Positions 24,725-36,895 of a stretch of 64,000 nucleotides of DNA are shown one piece after another. Made by a program: the position numbers and the translations under genes. Below the pieces are notes generated by a model. It was not told the DNA's origin. It did no database searches and worked only from the letters and a program-made list of their open reading frames with translations. The stretch is taken from NCBI GenBank assembly GCA_963971285.1, contig OZ020252.1, forward strand, positions 9,213,662 to 9,277,661, written 5' to 3'. The stretch is from Astropecten irregularis. Lineage: Eukaryota; Echinodermata; Asteroidea; Paxillosida; Astropectinidae. Every line of letters begins with the position of its first letter. Within the stretch, counting starts at the first letter, position 1.

Positions 24725-26185
24725 TAGTCGAACCTCGTTAATACGAGGTCGCCGGGACTTACCGAAAATGCTCGTATTAAGCGGGGCCTCGTATTATGCG
24801 GGATCCATATTTTGTCAACCGAAATGCACGTGTGTGCGGTACACTGCACATACAGCATGCACTATCCCTCTGGTAATCCATAATTACGTGTCAAGTCCGT
24901 GTTTACATTTTAGAAGTAATTTGTACTTAATAAATTTGCTTGATAAATTTCATTTTGTTGAATTGTCACGGATGTAAAAGGGATTTCATTACAATATGTA
25001 AGAATAATAAAAACCAAGTAAATAAAAATAATGACGGCTCGAAAACGACATGAAAATTGCGAGTGGATGACAGCGACGAACGTTAGCACCGCACGTACGT
25101 TCAGACAAGTTGGTTGCCAAACAATGTGTGCAGTAAGAAGCAATGTGCACCGCAGGGAACCAGCGATATTTTGATGGACACGAGAGGGCGCCCTTTTTAA
25201 CTTAAATTAATAAGTGCGTTCGAGGTGGTTTTTTTTTTTTTGACACGGATTATTTTTTTAAGATGTCGGTTTTTTTAGCAGCCCAACATCTGTCTTTTTT
25301 CCCTCCCCTCCATGAAGCCAATCACAGAATTTGCGCTACGTCGGCACTTCGTAACGGTGACCAATCAGCGGAAGCATTACATGAACAAAACCCATGCTGC
25401 AGTTTAGCCACATATCCGATCACGTGCATGGTGACCACGTGTAGCTGTAACATCGGCCGATCGGTCGGGCCGCAGTCGGATCGTATCGGTCCGTTCATGG
25501 AATATTATTTTGTTCGGATACATGTTGGCTACACTTTGAAGAATTTGTTGTGACCAAAATCCTTTTTACACGTCATCAGCAAGGTAAAATTGTCTGGAAA
25601 TTAGCGTGGATTTTGGTTTGATTTAAAAAAAAAAATGAAGAAGTTTTTCTCCTTACGAAAACGAATCGACAAAATGGAAGACCTCGCCGTTTTCCTGGAG
25701 CGGGTTTTGACTTTCGTGACAGCCAAAAAAACCCAGGTGGATCACGCACAATAAAAAAAAATACGATGGGCCGTACATTGTCTGTTTTTTGTTTACACTT
25801 TCCACTGGGCAAGCCGCTGGTAAAACCGCAGGAGGGGATTAGTGGGCATTAGCGCTGCGGTGAATTTAGCTTTCGGTAACATGAAACAACGGCGACTTGA
25901 TGGTGGTGGGATTTTTCTTAATCTGTACAAAGAAATCCGAAAATCGATTCCAAAAGAAGCCAGATTAAAAAATCCTCGTATTAAATGGGTTGTTTACAAT
26001 GACTTTCACGCAACTGGGTCAGCCCAAAACGCTCGTATTAAAAGGTTTTTCGTATTATCAGAGCTCGTATTAAGCAAATATTTTCCCATAGAAACGTGCA
26101 CAACTCGGTCGGGACCGGCGTGATATGCTCGTCTTAACCGAGATCTCGTCTTAAGAGAGCTCGTATTAATGAGGTTCGACTGTAT
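24725..26185. mobile_element. Pogo/Tigger-like nonautonomous DNA element
   Basis: The left end TAGTCGAACCTCGTTAATACG is inverted at the right end as CGTATTAATGAGGTTCGACTG. Degenerate CTCGTATTAA motifs are repeated inside both ends (24767, 26030, 26065, 26145). Ends of this kind, with a likely TA target, are typical of pogo-type elements of the Tc1/mariner group. The interior (1.46 kb) has no transposase; the open frame at 25842-26123 shows no DDE motifs. Confidence 0.7.
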
Positions 26186-27116
26186 ACTGGAAGCCACATG
26201 TATAAGCTCGAATCTTTAGTCAGTTGACCCTAAACCGACGTCATGTGCATTTCATTTTTGAGGAGACATCTCTAGCAGCATTATTGCAGCATTGGCTCCG
26301 GCTAAGGCTCTGGCTTAGTCTGTCTCATCCCAAGGCTGATATTATATCGTTGAGTATACCGAGCTTCATGGTCACGGTGGTCTCATTCAAACAGGACTAT
26401 ACCATTCGAATCTTCTTTCCTATAAGCCGCTACTTCCATTCTCGAAACCTCTTATACTTTATCATATGACTTTAAAACTGATCATAAAGCAATTATTTTA
26501 AAAGGCCGTATTAGATTACGAAAACAACAAGAAGAAGAAGTATTTGGCAAAACGCATGTACGCGTAGTTCCACACCAAGTTCAAAGTTGGACCCAAACTT
26601 GATGTTTGGGAAATAACACATAAAGCCTGGTTGCAACCACGCGGGCAAGAAGTTAGAGTTTTCCATGAACAACCTCTGAATAAGGTAATACCTGTGCGTG
26701 TCCTGTTGTGCAATCTGAACGAATGTCTGATGGAGACCGGGGGAAAATGTAAAAGGCTTCCCATCTCTGAAATTAGACGGAAACGTTACACCGAGGGAAT
26801 TGCCTATATAACACCCGCACGTAGTACGTACATTACACCCAGGAGACTTTGTGTTTCTGAATCGTGAATTCGTGTGTGTATACGATCATATCGTGTTCAA
26901 TTTCGATTGCTGAGATATATTCAGGTGCAGTTTTCTTGATCGAAGAAAATATTTTTACAGCAAGATCGGTTTTGATATATCATCTTTTGAAATAGTGAGC
27001 TCTCCCGTAGAAACTGGAGAATCTGTTTGGGTATTTATTAGTAATGGATCGGTTTGCGGAAACACCATGTATTATTCGGTCGTACTTTCGCATTCCTTAT
27101 TTCGTGGCACTTCTGG

Positions 27117-27172
27117 TTAGGTATCAACGTTTCGACTATCCTGCTCTGGTCATCATCAGGATAACATATATC
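27117..27172 (-). mobile_element. Retroelement 3' tail fragment (Penelope-like, tentative)
   Basis: On the minus strand, TCCTGATGATGACCAGAGCAG followed by TAGTCGAAACGTTGATACC resembles the end of GIY-YIG-type Penelope-like retroelement frames and their 3' tails. The fragment is only about 56 bp, so the call is weak. Confidence 0.35.
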
Positions 27173-27492
27173 ATTGTTTGTGGTTCGTGCATGCCTAGTT
27201 TTATAGGGGTCTTCTTTTTCATTTCGAGTCTCTGAAGCTGGTTGGGTATAGTTATACCATGGATGTTCTTTCCTCCATGGTTATACGGACAGGTTTCCCA
27301 TTTCTTTGCCGCAAAGTCCTTTGCATGCTACTTTATTGAACACTTTATTTGAGCTACACTGGTTGGGAAGTAGGGGGCAGACTTGTAAGAGAGTGCTTCA
27401 TTGTATGGTCCGTTTCTCATGCCCACACTCACGGGTGGTTCGGCCAGTTTAGCCCCATCTGGCCATGATACCTTTTCATCGCCCTGTATGCG

Positions 27493-27632
27493 ATTTCACG
27501 AAATGTTGCGTAACTTACGCAACGTAGAAAATGTTGCGTAAGTTTCGTGAAACGGGCAGAACTTGTGCAACTAAAGACAGGAAAGTGTTGCGTAAGTTAC
27601 GCAACAAAATGTTGCGTATATACGCAATATTT
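27493..27632. repeat. Nested palindromes built on GTTGCGTAAGTTACGCAAC
   Basis: TTTCACGAAATGTTGCGTAA and TTACGCAACGT form one palindrome; TTGCGTAAGTTTCGTGAAA closes a larger one; a perfect GTTGCGTAAGTTACGCAAC follows near 27588. Confidence 0.75.
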
Positions 27633-28185
27633 GAATTGTCGTAAAATCGGCTGCTAGTCTTGTTCCTGTTCTTAGGCAGTTTGAAAAAACACATCTGGCA
27701 TACTATGAACTCAAAAACTGTACTCTTGCGAACTCCTAACCCTTGCTATAAGCAGTATGCACAGTATAGCAGTATACGATTCCAAGTAGGCCTATGTAAG
27801 GCCAGTTTCTTCATTACAGTAAAATACTACTATATTTAGAGCGCGTACGCGTCTACATGTTGAATTAAAGGATGCATTTTGTATAAGACTTGAGATTTGT
27901 TCTTTTTCATTTGGCTGTGGATAAAATGTTTGCTTAATATCTTTTTCCACTTTGGTATAATGATGCATTTTCTATAGTAATGGATAAAATGGAAATGTCA
28001 CCAGTCATTTTCATTAACGGCGCGTAAGTCATTTTACTTTTCATGTCTCGTTTGTCTGGGCTACTCAAAGCCATCTCGAGGGTGGGGACTAAGCAGGGGT
28101 GGGGTCATTATTCAGGGGTGTAGACGGGAGGACAGTTCGATGGAAAATTATGAGGATAGGAGTAGTGGGACGGTAATGGGGCATA

Positions 28186-28540
28186 TTAAAGGTACATGAT
28201 TGGTAACAGACTTCTTCACAGATTTACATATACCTTTTGAGTATGACGATGGTGCTGGTAGACACATACCGTTAAAAAATTCCACCTGAACTGCTGAATT
28301 TATTCAGAAATTAGTCACACATTAAAGACAGAAAACAGGTTTGATATCGGGGTAAGATCAAAACCATTCTTTATGTTTTATAAGAAAAATTGAGTCGCGT
28401 TTTCGCTATTTTCTCGTGACTCAGATGTCCGATTGAGCTCAAAGTTTCACAGGTTTATGACAAGTTCATGCAAATGATTGGACCAGACAAAGTGTGAGTG
28501 CTGCTCTGTAACCTTTACTAATCATGTACTATACCTTTAA
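28186..28540 (+). mobile_element. Family B TTAA MITE
   Basis: TTAAAGGTACATGATTGGTAAC to ATGTACTATACCTTTAA, with the ATCGGGGTAAGATCAAAACC centre. Confidence 0.85.
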
Positions 28541-29601
28541 AGATTCAATTTAAAGCGTCACAAAAAGAAGGTAATGCGCAAAGTCGTTTATAGTTGTCCA
28601 TTTTTGTATACAGGTAAATGGCGCAATTTTTGGGATAGAAACCAAAATATTAATTGGTATACCCGAACGTCATCACAACGAATTTCAATTTTCTCAGGAT
28701 TTATTCTTGCCGTGAATCGTTCGGGAGTAAGGGGTAAATGCCCTCGAAGCATTTTCTGTCAAATTTTCACAAATCACTTTTTTTTTTCTAAGGGCCCGAT
28801 TTCGCTCTGAATTTATTCATTTTCCACACTTCGATCTGATCTGAGTGTGTAGAATACGCACCGTGCAGCAATCGAAGGCAGAGTCACGGAGCTGGAAATC
28901 GGCTGCCTCCATGTTGTTTTGCCAGGTGTTAATGAGCCTGCATTATTCTGGACAAGAAACCTACAAAAATACATAAATGCCAAATGAGAGGGAGGAGGGG
29001 GGAGATTGTAAAATAAGACCGATCTGTCTCTTCACTAAAAAGTGCATCTTGGCAGGGCGTTCTGGTTTCTCTCTCTCTCTACCGTCCACACCACGCCGCT
29101 GATAAGGAATATTGTCCCCGTTTAACACGGCGCGGATCTAGTCCAACCGGCTTGTGTAACACCAATCGATAGTTCAGGCCGGGGTTTTCAACTCCATCGC
29201 AGTCAGTTCAGTTCACGTTCACTCTATTATCGTCATCATCTTTGTGGGTCTCAGTCCATGGTATAGCAGGGATTGTAGGGGACGAATCGGAGGGATAAAT
29301 AGCTTCTAATGCGCCTAAGAGTCACGTCATGGAAGCTGAAATCGAATCGGGGCAACTCGGGGTATTTTGTCGGCCTCTCAGATTCAGTGGCGCGCGCTGG
29401 AAGATCCTTTCCGGCTGTCCACGGTCGGTCGGACACACAATGTCCCAAACAAGGGGCAATGATCATTTTTTATCTCGGTGATAATAGGCCTCACTTCATA
29501 ATATTCCAAGAATATGAAGATATTTTTAAAAAGGGTGTGGCCTGCAAAATTGGAACGTTTGAAAACGGTTCGGCCTGGAGTTTCGGTCCATTCTGACTTT
29601 C
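28541..29601. other. No gene seen
   Basis: Open frames at 28574-28810 and 29309-29596 are not supported by splice sites, composition or domains. A (CT)n run is at 29071-29081. Confidence 0.4.
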
Positions 29602-30068
29602 ATGGGTGTCGATCCCGGAGGATGGGGGATATATCCTTCCCAATATTAGAGGTGAGGGGGATGGCGTGTATGTTCACCACCCCCCAATATTTAGAGGTCG
29701 AATGTTATTTAATACAGACAAAATATCTGAAATACCAACAACAAAATAATGAAAAAATTGCATGTTTGGAATGTAGAAAGACAGTAAATTTGACTTTTTG
29801 GCACTTCCCGTTCTTATTATACATTGATCGTCTCGATGTGGGTATTTTTTTTAGAAATATTCATATGATCCTTGTTGTTTTTTGTTTATTCACAGTGAAT
29901 TAATACTATGTTTAATTCTTCTGAATATTGTTTTTTAATGCTGTAAAATGCAACTTTGGGGGGGGGGGGGGTATATCCCCCTCCCACAGCTAGGTCGCTT
30001 CGCTCTCTCGCGTATGACACCAAATCACAAATCATTCCCCCAATCATGAAAAGAAATCGACACCTATG
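29602..30068. mobile_element. Element with TGGGTGTCGAT / ATCGACACCTATG ends and poly-G run
   Basis: The ends are inverted (ATGGGTGTCGATCCC at the left, GAAATCGACACCTATG at the right). The subterminal GGGGGATATATCC at 29626 is inverted as GGTATATCCCCC at 29970. A G-run of about 15 lies at 29957. Total length is about 467 bp, with no transposase. Confidence 0.6.
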
Positions 30069-31403
30069 TTTACTTTAAACAATATTATAGAGGGTTCAGA
30101 CTTCAAGTGTCAACAACATCAATGTCAAACCACACAGTATTGGTGTCGCCTTTAAGATAACTGAGTGCAGGCTTTATTTGCACGCACCGAATATTATACA
30201 CACAAAGCGGTGCCAATGGAATGATACTCTGACAAGTGAACCAACATCAGCGAATTGAAATGAATATAAATACAATTTTGACTGTCAGACAAACCCAATT
30301 TTGATGAAGTTTTGCTCGAGGAATGACGGTTTGGCTGTATGTGGGTTTGTGCAGCTGGCATAGAGAACACAGAGAGCCGGCCAGAAGCAAAAATGGCGTA
30401 GCTTCCGTGAAGACGGGTTAGATGTTTGAACGCTGGGGCTAAACAAACCGTTCGTTTGTTGCCAAACACACTGTAATGATTGGTATGGGCGGCCAAATGT
30501 TGCAAAACTCGTTGTGATCTATTTTGTTAGTTTCTAGCTTTTCTTATTTTGTTTTAACAAATATTGTTCGTTTCGTCTCATGTCCAACAAGTCGACATTT
30601 ATAGTTTTGGATATTAAACCATGAATATCCAACCATGAATAGATCTGTTTTTCTTTGCGTTCAGATGATGGTCAAACAAAAAGGTTGTTTGCAAAGAACC
30701 ATCAAGCTAGTTTGCATTCTTTGGCTGTGTTGGTAATGGCAATAATGACAGACATTCTCTCGCCTGCAAAACTGTTAATATCCACAAACTTTCAGTGTTT
30801 CTTTAACATGTATATACATACATACCGTAGTTATTAATGTTCAGTATTATCAACGTAAGTAGCCATCGGACTTAAAATTACTGAAATTAAATAACATGTA
30901 AAGGGTCTATATAGAACGTGCGCATTATATTCCAAAAATGAACAAACATATACAAGCATTTGCCAAAGTAAAACAAAAAATCAAAACTGTTTTAATTGTC
31001 ATATTATCCTTAAACATCTCTTTTTCATGCTAATCTTACTCTGTAATCTACCATTTATTTCGAATAAATGTTTTCCTTCCGTTTCAACGGTGGAAAACGA
31101 AATGTCATTCTACGCAAATAATGAGAAGACAATGCATGAAAAATCATCATAAACGCTGATACGAATTTTACATTAAGATTCACAACTTTTCAACTATTAA
31201 GTTCATCCAAACATTTTGTAAATTGGCCTGGGTTGGCATGCCTTTCGTATTGTTATTAGCATTATACTTATTGTTTATCATTGGTTACTAGCCAACTCAG
31301 CACAGTGTATCACTTTAAGTTACTAAACGATATTTAACTATGAATCTGCAAAGCTTGAATATACACTGATCCGACGGCGCGACCATGGAGGTAGGAAACA
31401 CCC
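30069..31403. other. No gene seen
   Basis: AT-rich, apparently single copy; the open frame at 30194-30505 has no recognisable domain. Confidence 0.4.
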
Positions 31404-31589
31404 GCCATTACTGCAGTGTCCCCGTCTGCCTTTTGTCCGACAACAAAATAATTTACGTCGGCCGCACTCTATATTGCAGGATGTATGTCCCCTAATGATG
31501 GGACGTACACCCTGCAATTATAGAGTGCGGCGGAGTGTAAATTTGTTTGTTGCCGGACAAAAGGCAGGCGGGGACACTGCTGTAATGGC
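31404..31589. repeat. 186-bp near-perfect foldback palindrome
   Basis: The left arm GCCATTACTGCAGTGTCCCC is matched by GGGGACACTGCTGTAATGGC. The arms continue through CCTTTTGTCC, AATTTAC and CACTCTATA to a centre at about 31496 (CCCCTAATGATGGG). Mismatches are few and scattered. Confidence 0.9.
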
Positions 31590-31691
31590 TGACTGTAGAT
31601 CGTGCCGACGGATCGATCTATACTTAAGGCCAAAATGAGGGAAAAACATGCTGGGCTACCTGTCATCATGTCAAGATTGAGTCTGAAATCA

Positions 31692-31925
31692 GGGTCCAAT
31701 TTCATAGAGCTGATTAGCACAAAAAATTGCTTAGCACAAAAATAGCTTGCCCAATAAAACAAACTGCCATTGAAAATTCCATTTATGGTCAGTGAACAAC
31801 AGCCACAGAACAATTGCAGAACAACACAACACACAGAAATTTGGTTGTTAATCCTGTATTTACTAAGACAGAAATGTCATGCTTAGCGGATTTCTGTGCT
31901 TAGCAGCTCTATGAAATTGGCCACA
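31692..31925. mobile_element. Family D element
   Basis: GGTCCAATTTCATAGAGCTG to AGCTCTATGAAATTGGCC; inner TTTGGTTGTTAATCCTGT block shared with the other D copies. Confidence 0.8.
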
Positions 31926-32365
31926 GGTTGAGGGGAGTAAATGGAAGGCACCAAGACCTTTTTTCAGTGGGAGGAAAAACCCAAAGTCACCGAGTCATTG
32001 TCAGATAAGATACTTTATTTTGTCAAGCGCGGTTCAGGCGAGAAGTTAACAAATGCGTCATCGGATTCACAACGTCACATATTTAGCTGGCTGAGAAAGA
32101 GCTTCCACGTGTCAAAAGCCCTCAATTAGGCACAGAGCGTGGAGCCAGTGCATGATGAATTGCAACATATGAACGTAACGTGAAATCTGTATTCTGATTA
32201 GATCTGATGTTAAAATATATGAAGCAATTAATTTCTGAAAAAACCTCATCAGAAGCTTCTCAATTGTTTTAAAAAATTTCATTCTAGGGTTGTGTTCAAA
32301 ATTTCAGACACGATTTTGTTGGACATAAAACGCCAGTCCACTAGATAGCAAGTGTGTGTTCAGAG

Positions 32366-32500
32366 GTCGATTTCACCAAACTCATCGTAACTTACTATCA
32401 ATCGTAGGACTTATGATGCCTTGCAGCCCTAGGTTGGATACGATGGGTTATCCTTCGTAACTCCCGTTTCAATCGATCGTATGGCTTTGTGAAATCGACC
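32366..32500. mobile_element. Family C inverted-repeat element
   Basis: GTCGATTTCACCAAACTCATC to CGTATGGCTTTGTGAAATCGAC. Confidence 0.78.
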
Positions 32501-33204
32501 CTAGATGTAACAGTGCAGAACGAAACTAATTGGCACATCCGGCCCGCGCTCTGTAATCAATCTCGTGTGACAACTTTCAAGGTAAACGGAAGAAGTGTAA
32601 AATATGACGTATATTAAGCTACTGTATATTATTGTACTGAATTCTGATCATACCAATTATGTCTACTAAATAGGCCCACGGAGAGTGAGAATACGATGCT
32701 AATGGGGTATTCTGGGGTAAGCTCATTCTAATTATGTCTAAGCTACGTAGGAGTGCAGTTGTAAGACTTGTTGAAAATTCACTGACGCACTCGTAATGAT
32801 TGACATGTTTCAAACTTCCGTTCCTTTGCCTGATTACCAAACCCAAAATTAAGACAATGCTGGTTGTAAACAACTCATACGAACCTTGGTGTGGACAGTT
32901 TTGTTTAGCCCACAGAAACGCGAGAAATTTAGAGAATTTCAAAACAAGATCATTAAAAACATTCCTTTAAATGTTCGATATTCAGAACGATATTGTTGGC
33001 AATTAAAACTCAACTGTTAACCCGTTTTTTCCGACTAGGACGTGGCGCGTAGTGAGGATGCAACCGTATATAAGCTGGGATTAATCTGTTGATTAAAATA
33101 AAACAAGAAAACAAAATAAACATTAATAGATTTGTGGTCGGAAGAATGGTGAATGAAAGAAGAGACAAATGTCAATCATCAAACAAATATTGTTTTTTGT
33201 TTGT
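32501..33204. other. No gene seen
   Basis: The minus-strand open frame at 32619-32942 has no splice context or domain signature. Confidence 0.4.
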
Positions 33205-33556
33205 TTAAAAGAATACATGTATCATACTTTGGTTTTTATCAAAGAAATACAGAGTCATGGGCAAGAATATCAAGGAAGATACAGTAACAGTCATCTGTGA
33301 AAATTTCAGTCCCATACGGTGCCCACTTTTTGAGAAAACAGTGAAAAACAGCCGCAGTATTTCTTAAGTTTTTTCTCTTTTATTTTTGATCTTTTAAAAG
33401 ATCAAAAAGATTTTAGGTCATTGTTTGACTAATTTCTGGATAAATACACCATTTCAGGCGGAAAAAGTTAACGGTAGGTTTCTACCACCACCATCTTCAT
33501 ACCCTGTAAAAAGTTATACGTAAATCTGTGAACATTTCTGTATGAAACTACCTTAA
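33205..33556 (-). mobile_element. Family A TTAA MITE
   Basis: Block order is reversed: ACAGTCATCTGTGAAAATTTC, the GATCTTTTAAAAGATC centre, then TACCACCACCATCTTCATACC. Flanked by TTAA at both ends. Confidence 0.86.
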
Positions 33557-34894
33557 AGCCAATATCGTGTAGTATCGTAATACGTGTGGGTTATTAGATA
33601 AGTGGGATTGTTTTATGAAATGGTTTTATTTTCTTATACGAATCCTATGCAATTCGAAACATTCCCAATTGTTTCCTCTGAACAGAAAATACGATTTTTA
33701 GTTCTCCTATATAATATTTCCAAGTTTCTAATAATAAAAGCATTTTATGGAACTGTTGACGCCACTGATCAATAATTCGCATCTGAATTTCCGATAGTAG
33801 TGGACTGAAAGCGAATACGCCATTTTATTTCTTTGACGTAGTCAAAGGAAAGACACTAAAATCTATGAGAAAGACGTCACATACACGACAATCGATGTCT
33901 TCTGATATGTCCCGCGATATATTCAAAGAAGAAGAAGAGAAAAAAATCTCAAGTGGCGGGAAAATTTCCCGCGCAGTTCCGCCAGTAACGAAATCTAGGA
34001 GCTATATACGGCGAAAGGGTACGGGGCACGGTGGTATCGGCGTCGTTCCCAGGGCGCCGATCCACATCTTTTTTTCGAGTCGGCATTCGATTCGATGGGG
34101 AAGTCTCGCGAGGTTGGCAACGGGCTGAGGACCATGTTTAATTGACCCTTTTGTTGGTTTCGGTTGTCGGATTTCTTCTCGGCCCTTTTGGAGGCCGGAA
34201 TGGTCAACTTTCCGAGCCATTTAGAAAAGTCTTGGCTTTCATGGTTTCTGTGTCTTTGTGAAAAAAAAAAAACGACCCGTGCAGTTAATTTCGAGAGGGC
34301 CTATAATTTCGGGTAAAAAGAAAGAGCGAAAGCTGTAACGAAAGCCTCGTTGGGGTGGGGTTGGGGTAAATAATATGACGAGTTTTTGTGGTGATTATTG
34401 TGCTATCCAACCCCAGTTTAACTTCAGTTCCCGCTATTAGACTTTGTTCTCACCTCTTTTCCAATTTAGTCCTGACAATATCCATGCAGGCCTTTATCTA
34501 AAATTTACATGTACTGTACGTGTTTATCATCAAATCGTTCATGCACGGTTTTTGGAATTTCAAATGTTTGTGAGATTCTTGTGAGATTCCACTACATTTT
34601 TTTTTAGATGAGATTTCTTAACAAAATAATGTTTCATTTCATTCAGCTATTATCGGCTTATGTGGGGTTTCTTTTTATTGGCTTTTATGTTGGCAATACA
34701 TGTTGTAAGTCTGCATCGAGAATTGCAGCTTTGCTGTTCTAAATGTTCATTTCTAAAAGTGTTGTTCGCGCGGCCTATGGTGGTAATATTTCGACGCAGG
34801 CTTCATTTTTGAATAGAAGGCTGTTTAATGTCTATGTAACTCTTGTTTATGGTGGGTTTAACACTGAAAACCTCGGCCAGAAAGACCAATCAAG
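33557..34894. other. No gene seen
   Basis: A patch at 33,950-34,220 is richer in CG dinucleotides and carries overlapping open frames on both strands, none with a recognisable domain. It could be a distant promoter or exon, but nothing supports this. Confidence 0.35.
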
Positions 34895-35014
34895 GGCCTG
34901 TTTGTTTCAGGCACAAGATCAGTGATCCTGATGATCCAGATCCCGTTTTAAACGTATCCTGCATGGGACGTGGATCTGCAGATCACTGATCGCGTGCCTG
35001 AAACAAACAGGCTC
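34895..35014. repeat. 120-bp foldback with CCTGTTTGTTTCAGGCAC ends
   Basis: GCCTGTTTGTTTCAGGCAC at the left is exactly inverted as GTGCCTGAAACAAACAGGC at the right, and GATCAGTGATC lies inside both arms. Confidence 0.85.
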
Positions 35015-35689
35015 AGTCGTTTGCGCCTCGGAAAAACAATGACCCATACGGAACGAAACTGTTTATGTTATTGCTAATTTCTGCACAACTCATACACGCG
35101 CTATTTTGTACCGTGGTCCAGCGGCGCTCGTTTCAACTTCGGACTGTGTGAAATGTCAGTATATTATTGCTAAATAACACCTACCTGATTATTATTATGA
35201 CAACCATTGACTGGGTAAAGTTTATGATGACAAATAGTGTATCAAGAATGTCTGATGACAAGTGTCGTGCTGACCTCACTTAGTGAGTGGGGAATGTTTA
35301 AGTCCATGGCATGTTTTGTATTAGGACAGTTCGTTTTTATTGCTGGCATTTGCATGGTTTTTTTTTATAACTTTGTGTATGAAATTATACAATGTGAGGA
35401 TTTAATGCGAATGAGTCAGCTTTAACGTGTTGATATCCACCATGACGTGCCATATTCCACAGCCAGTGTCAAATCACACGCCGAAGGCCAAGATACTGCT
35501 CGCTGGGCGTGTAGGCCATTATTGTGTGAAGAACCCGTAGGCAAATTTCCCGCCAAAATCTCAGCCTAAATCATGTCTATAGTTTGAATGCGTGAACATG
35601 TTGAGGTGTTCTCTTTAATTGTGAAGACATCATATATAGAACATGTTCTTTGGGTGCAAGTTAGGGGTCTGGCGTGTGAAACTCAAAGT

Positions 35690-35860
35690 CTTGTGGTCAA
35701 TTTACAGATTGTGGGTTCGAATCCAGCCATGGGCTAGTGGTGCTTGCGTCCTTGGGCAAGACGCTTTGTCACATATTGCTCCTTTTCACCCAGGTGTAAA
35801 TGGGTACCTGAGATGGCTTTGTGGTTTGATTAGTCCCCGTGCACCCTATACGGTAGCCGT
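35690..35860 (+). mobile_element. tRNA-derived SINE
   Basis: The GGGTTCGAATCC at 35713 is a consensus pol III B box. It is followed by CTTGGGCAAGACGCTTTG and a CACCCAGGTGTAAATGGGTA block, typical of tRNA-derived SINEs seen in marine invertebrates. The A-box side is degraded. Confidence 0.75.
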
Positions 35861-36129
35861 GCAGTATAGTGTATACTCTCCATGGAGTTGAATGGTTTCA
35901 GGAATGTAAATTATGGCCCGTTGACCAGGGATGATAATACAATTTGTTATGCGCAGCAGAGTATACATATATTCATATAGTAGCTTCACAATATAAAAAC
36001 ATGCATCCTATATTATTATTTATTCGTTTGAATCACCAAATGTAATCTCGTCAGACTGTGGTGGAGACCAATACGTATAGGCCCAATTATTTGTTTTCCA
36101 ATGCAATTAGACAATACTCTTATTTGAGT

Positions 36130-36215
36130 GGTCCCCCGTGTACCGTTCTGAGGTTGCAGCATTGCTACGTGTATCAATGAAATGATCCTTTGGATATGGT
36201 GGTGCGTGTGTGTGG
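36130..36215 (+). repeat. Repeat shared with 53.4 kb (family H)
   Basis: GTGTACCGTTCTGAGGTTGC, then GCAGCATTGCT and GAAATGATCCTTTGGATATGG, match the block at 53425-53500. It is probably the body of another SINE. Confidence 0.6.
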
Positions 36216-36399
36216 TTTTGACAGTCAATCAATGATGAAATCAGTGCATGAGCTCCTAACTCAATTGACATCAACGTTTAAATTCAACCGACAAAAATAC
36301 GGTCGATCCAAAATAGCGATTCACCAATGCGTTTGCAACACGTTAGCCAGTCACAATGCGTGCAATCTGTTGCATTGGGTAGACAAATTGCATGAGTTG

Positions 36400-36460
36400 T
36401 GATTGGCAAATACATTGCAAACTCTTGGTGGCGCACTATTTGCAATCGCTCTTATTTCAA
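36400..36460. repeat. Repeat shared with 44.65 kb (family I)
   Basis: TTGCAAACTCTTGGTGGCGC and the following ACTATT are repeated at 44651-44677. Upstream, CAACACGTTAGCCAGTCACAATG and its inverse-like TTGTGATTGGCAAATACATTG suggest a short inverted-repeat element. Confidence 0.45.
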
Positions 36461-36502
36461 ATGACATAAGATTCGACACAATTATGCAACGCACATTCAA
36501 TA

Positions 36503-36876
36503 TTCAAGGTATAAATACATGATTGGTAAAGATCACAGAACAACACTCACAATTTGTCTGATCGAACATGTACATAGAATAATAAACCTGTGAAGATTTG
36601 AACTGAAGCAGACATCTAATAAGTCACGTGAAAATAGCGAAAACCCGACTCAATTTTTCTTATGAAACATGAAGAGTGATTTTGATCTTACCCCGAGATC
36701 AAAACTGTTTTCTGTCTTTGTTTGACTAATTTCTGCACAAATACACAATTTCAGCTCAGGCGGAACCATTTTAACGGTTTGTTTCTACCAGCACCATCTT
36801 CATACCCTGAAAGTTATATGTAAATATGTGAACATGTCTGTTTGGGTATGTTACCAATTCTGTACTGTATATTTAA
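36503..36876 (-). mobile_element. Family B MITE just downstream of exon 10
   Basis: AAATACATGATTGGTAAAG to CAATTCTGTACTGTATATTTAA. Its outer end lies about 20 bp from the exon 10 donor, and the alternative stop codon at 36873 falls inside it. Confidence 0.82.
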
Positions 36877-36895
36877 ACATCGAGTATTGTCTTAC

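Larger units (their letters stand above)
26186..28185. other. No gene seen; palindromes at 27.5 kb described separately
   Basis: Contains a truncated run like the family E ends at 26289-26312 and a Penelope-like tail fragment at 27117-27172. Other open frames are short and without signature. Confidence 0.4.

Noticed and set aside
25842-26123. Transposase remnant in the pogo-like element
   Set aside because: The frame shows no helix-turn-helix or DDE signature and overlaps the terminal repeat region.
29309-29903. Two overlapping plus-strand open frames of 95 and 129 residues
   Set aside because: The second runs into an inverted-repeat element; neither shows a domain or conserved motif.
33865-34220. 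Overlapping open frames in a CG-richer patch
   Set aside because: No splice sites, family motif or repeat relation; likely chance in locally higher GC.
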